Positions 4,441 through 6,142 of a stretch of DNA of 6,142 nt are shown here, piece by piece (position 1 is the first letter of the stretch; every line of letters begins with the position of its first letter). Where the stretch lies: NCBI GenBank assembly GCA_937927695.1, contig CALBRU010000159.1:1-6142 (forward strand), read 5' to 3'. This stretch comes from an uncultured Thiomonas sp. Lineage in GTDB: Bacteria; Pseudomonadota; Gammaproteobacteria; Burkholderiales; Burkholderiaceae_C. The notes beneath the pieces were generated by a model. That model saw only the letters and a list, made by a program, of their open reading frames with translations. It searched no databases and had not been told where the DNA came from. The position numbers and the translations under genes are program-made.

Positions 4441-6142
4441 AGCTTGTACTGCAGTTGCACCCGCAGCTCGCGTCCGGGCATGGGAAAGCCCTCGCTCAAT
4501 TGATAGTTGCGGTCGAAGGCGTTGTTCAGATTGGTGTAGAGCGTCAGCCGCGGAGCCAGACGTTGCGTCCAGCGCAGGTTGACCACGGCGAACCCCGCCA
4601 CCGGCTGCTTGCCGTCGGTCGTGGTCTGGCGGCTGCTGGCCGCCTGCACATGCGCCGACAGCGTGGTGGCGTCGCCGGGCAGCCAGGACACGCCCAGATC
4701 GGCCCAGTGGCGCGGCGCGTTGGTTGCTACGAGTCCGGGCGCGCCCAGCGTGGCGTCGAGATAGCTATACGCCACCGAGGCGATCCAGGCGTTGCCGATC
4801 GGCGCCTGCACGCTCAGGTCCAGGCCCTTGTTGGTCGCGGTGCCGACGTTCTGCGCCTGGCTCACGCCCGGAGTGCTGGTGGCCACGCTCTCGATCGCGT
4901 CCTTGATCGACTCCCAATACACCGCACCGTCGTACTTCACCCCGCCCAGCATCACCCCGGAGACGCCGACTTCGCGGTTGAGTGCTTGTTCCGGCCCCAG
5001 CGCCGGGTTGGGGATAGCCTGGCCCAGACGGTAGGAATACACCTCCTTGATGCTGGGAAAACGGGTCTTCTGCCCGATGCCTGCGCGCAGCTCGGTGAGC
5101 GCGTTCAGCTTGTGCCGCCACACGACCTGCGCGTTGTTCGCCCCCACGCGCGGGCTGGTGGGCATCGGCCCGACTGCGGTCTGAGCCTTGTTGGTGTATT
5201 GCTCGGCCTGATCGAAGCGGTGCTCGTCGCGGCGGTAGCCGAAGGTGAGGGTATCCGCCGTGGTGGGTTTGTAGGCATTTTCGAAGCCCAGCGCGTAGGT
5301 GTGCGCCTCGAAGTGCAGCCAGGGCGTCTGGTAGGGCTGATGCTGGGTGGCCAGGTTGGACTCGCGGTGCACGTCTTGTTTGTAGAACAGCCCGAGTTTG
5401 AGGAAGTTCTGCGCGCCCAGCGGCTGGCCCAGCTCGACCGTGGCACCGTTGGAAAAGTCGCGGTACTTGCTATTGAAGGCGTAAGGTTTTTGGGTCGAGT
5501 TGTAGCTGGCGTTGTCGAACGAGATCAGTTCGTTGTCGAAGGTGTCGTGGTACAGCCGGGTCTTGAGGTAGCCCGCACCGATGGCGGTGTTGCCGATGTA
5601 GTAATAGCTCTGCTTGTTCCACTGCGGCCACTGCCAGTAGCGCACCGGCTGGCCAGTGACCTTGGTGTTGCCGGTATAGGGCGGCGAGTCCTTGTCGGAG
5701 TTGACGGTGTAGAGACCCAGCGCATAGTCGTCGGTGGCATTGGGCGTGAAACCGACTTTCAGGTTGGCATTGATGTCGTGGCTGGACGCATTGAGCCGGT
5801 CGCCAGCAGGCTGCGCGGCCACCGGCTTGAACGCCGTGGACAGCGGAAAACCGTCGCGGTTGGTGCTGGCGACGCCGCCCTGCACGTACCAGCGGCTGTC
5901 GATGCGGCTGCCCAGTTGCACCGAGAGGTCGTTGCCGTACAGCCGGTGCTGATTGGCCGTGAGGCCGCCAGTGATCGCGCCTTCGAGTTTTTTGCGCGGC
6001 GCCTGGGTGATGAGGTTGATCGAGCCGCCCATATTGTTCGGCCCGTACATCAAGGAGCCCAGCCCTTTGGTCACGACGATTTCGGACAGGCCGGGCGTCA
6101 GCAGCCGGCTCAAGTCCACATTGCCGTCGTAGGGCACATAAA
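4437..6142 (-). CDS. TonB-dependent outer-membrane receptor, 5' end cut off by window
   Basis: This is an outer-membrane beta-barrel with an N-terminal plug, energised by TonB-ExbBD, that imports metal chelates, corrinoids or similar ligands. About 567 residues are visible; the signal peptide, TonB box and first half of the plug lie beyond the right edge. The visible part begins with YVPYDGNVDLSRLLTPGLSEIVVTKG, then the plug end SLMYGPNNMGGSINLIT, a conserved family block. The barrel follows with alternating aromatic strands, KTRFPSIKEVYSYRLG...NPALGPEQALNREVGVSG, and the terminal NLNNAFDRNYQLSEGFPMPGREL strands. The final residues are QLQYKL, ending in Leu rather than the common Phe or Trp. 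The GTG at 6137 is internal to the plug and is not the start. It is the first visible gene of the import operon and overlaps the binding-protein ATG by 4 nt. The ligand cannot be assigned from sequence alone. Confidence 0.97.
   Translation of the reverse strand, partial: YVPYDGNVDLSRLLTPGLSEIVVTKGLGSLMYGPNNMGGSINLITQAPRKKLEGAITGGLTANQHRLYGNDLSVQLGSRIDSRWYVQGGVASTNRDGFPLSTAFKPVAAQPAGDRLNASSHDINANLKVGFTPNATDDYALGLYTVNSDKDSPPYTGNTKVTGQPVRYWQWPQWNKQSYYYIGNTAIGAGYLKTRLYHDTFDNELISFDNASYNSTQKPYAFNSKYRDFSNGATVELGQPLGAQNFLKLGLFYKQDVHRESNLATQHQPYQTPWLHFEAHTYALGFENAYKPTTADTLTFGYRRDEHRFDQAEQYTNKAQTAVGPMPTSPRVGANNAQVVWRHKLNALTELRAGIGQKTRFPSIKEVYSYRLGQAIPNPALGPEQALNREVGVSGVMLGGVKYDGAVYWESIKDAIESVATSTPGVSQAQNVGTATNKGLDLSVQAPIGNAWIASVAYSYLDATLGAPGLVATNAPRHWADLGVSWLPGDATTLSAHVQAASSRQTTTDGKQPVAGFAVVNLRWTQRLAPRLTLYTNLNNAFDRNYQLSEGFPMPGRELRVQLQYKL

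Noticed and set aside
2674..4503. A 609-codon open frame on the plus strand opposite the LLM and binding-protein genes
   Set aside because: It lies antisense to well-supported genes. Its translation is rich in Gln, Arg, His and Gly with no recognisable domain, which is typical of the reverse frame of GC-rich coding DNA.
4437..6137. GTG at 6137 as the start of the TonB-dependent receptor
   Set aside because: The reading frame stays open to the window edge, and the sequence around the GTG (YVPYDGNVDL) is conserved plug interior, so the true start lies outside the window.
1..6142. CRISPR arrays, tRNA/rRNA genes, insertion sequences or attachment sites
   Set aside because: No repeat-spacer pattern, cloverleaf, transposase-like frame or inverted-repeat ends were seen; the window is almost wholly filled by the six genes and the metX leader.

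Overview
All recognisable genes in this window lie on the minus strand. Read in the direction of transcription (from high to low coordinates) they are: a TonB-dependent outer-membrane receptor (5' end cut off by the window edge), a periplasmic metal/chelate-binding protein, a luciferase-like flavin monooxygenase (LLM family), a FecCD/BtuC-type permease, its ATPase, a 148-bp intergenic region, and the first 133 codons of metX (homoserine O-acyltransferase), which runs off the left edge. The high GC content and the Burkholderiales-like N-terminus of MetX suggest a betaproteobacterium. This is inference from protein style, not a database match.

The right-hand ~5.6 kb is one compact TonB/ABC import operon. 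The receptor stop overlaps the binding-protein start (ATGA). The binding protein and the LLM gene are 6 nt apart. The LLM stop overlaps the permease start (ATGA). The permease and ATPase are 10 nt apart, with a strong Shine-Dalgarno. Together the genes could carry a metal chelate, siderophore or corrinoid-type ligand across both membranes. The embedded LLM oxidoreductase is the unusual member, and it suggests the imported ligand may be oxidatively modified in the cytoplasm. The substrate (Fe, Ni, Co, corrinoid, other) cannot be settled from the sequence.

The most notable non-coding element is in the short gap before metX. The minus strand there carries a good match to the SAM-II (metA-type) riboswitch core: a 6-bp P1, GAUUU, CUUGC, AACAAAU and GCUAAAA, in order. 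A textbook intrinsic terminator follows (8-bp plus 5-bp stem, U-tract), then the metX Shine-Dalgarno. A TATACT -10 box sits so that transcription would begin at the first bases of P1. The aptamer's GCUAAAA segment can pair with the terminator's 5' side, so this reads as a SAM-sensing transcription attenuator controlling methionine biosynthesis. It may also serve as the terminator of the upstream import operon. There is no gene-free stretch longer than 300 bases.
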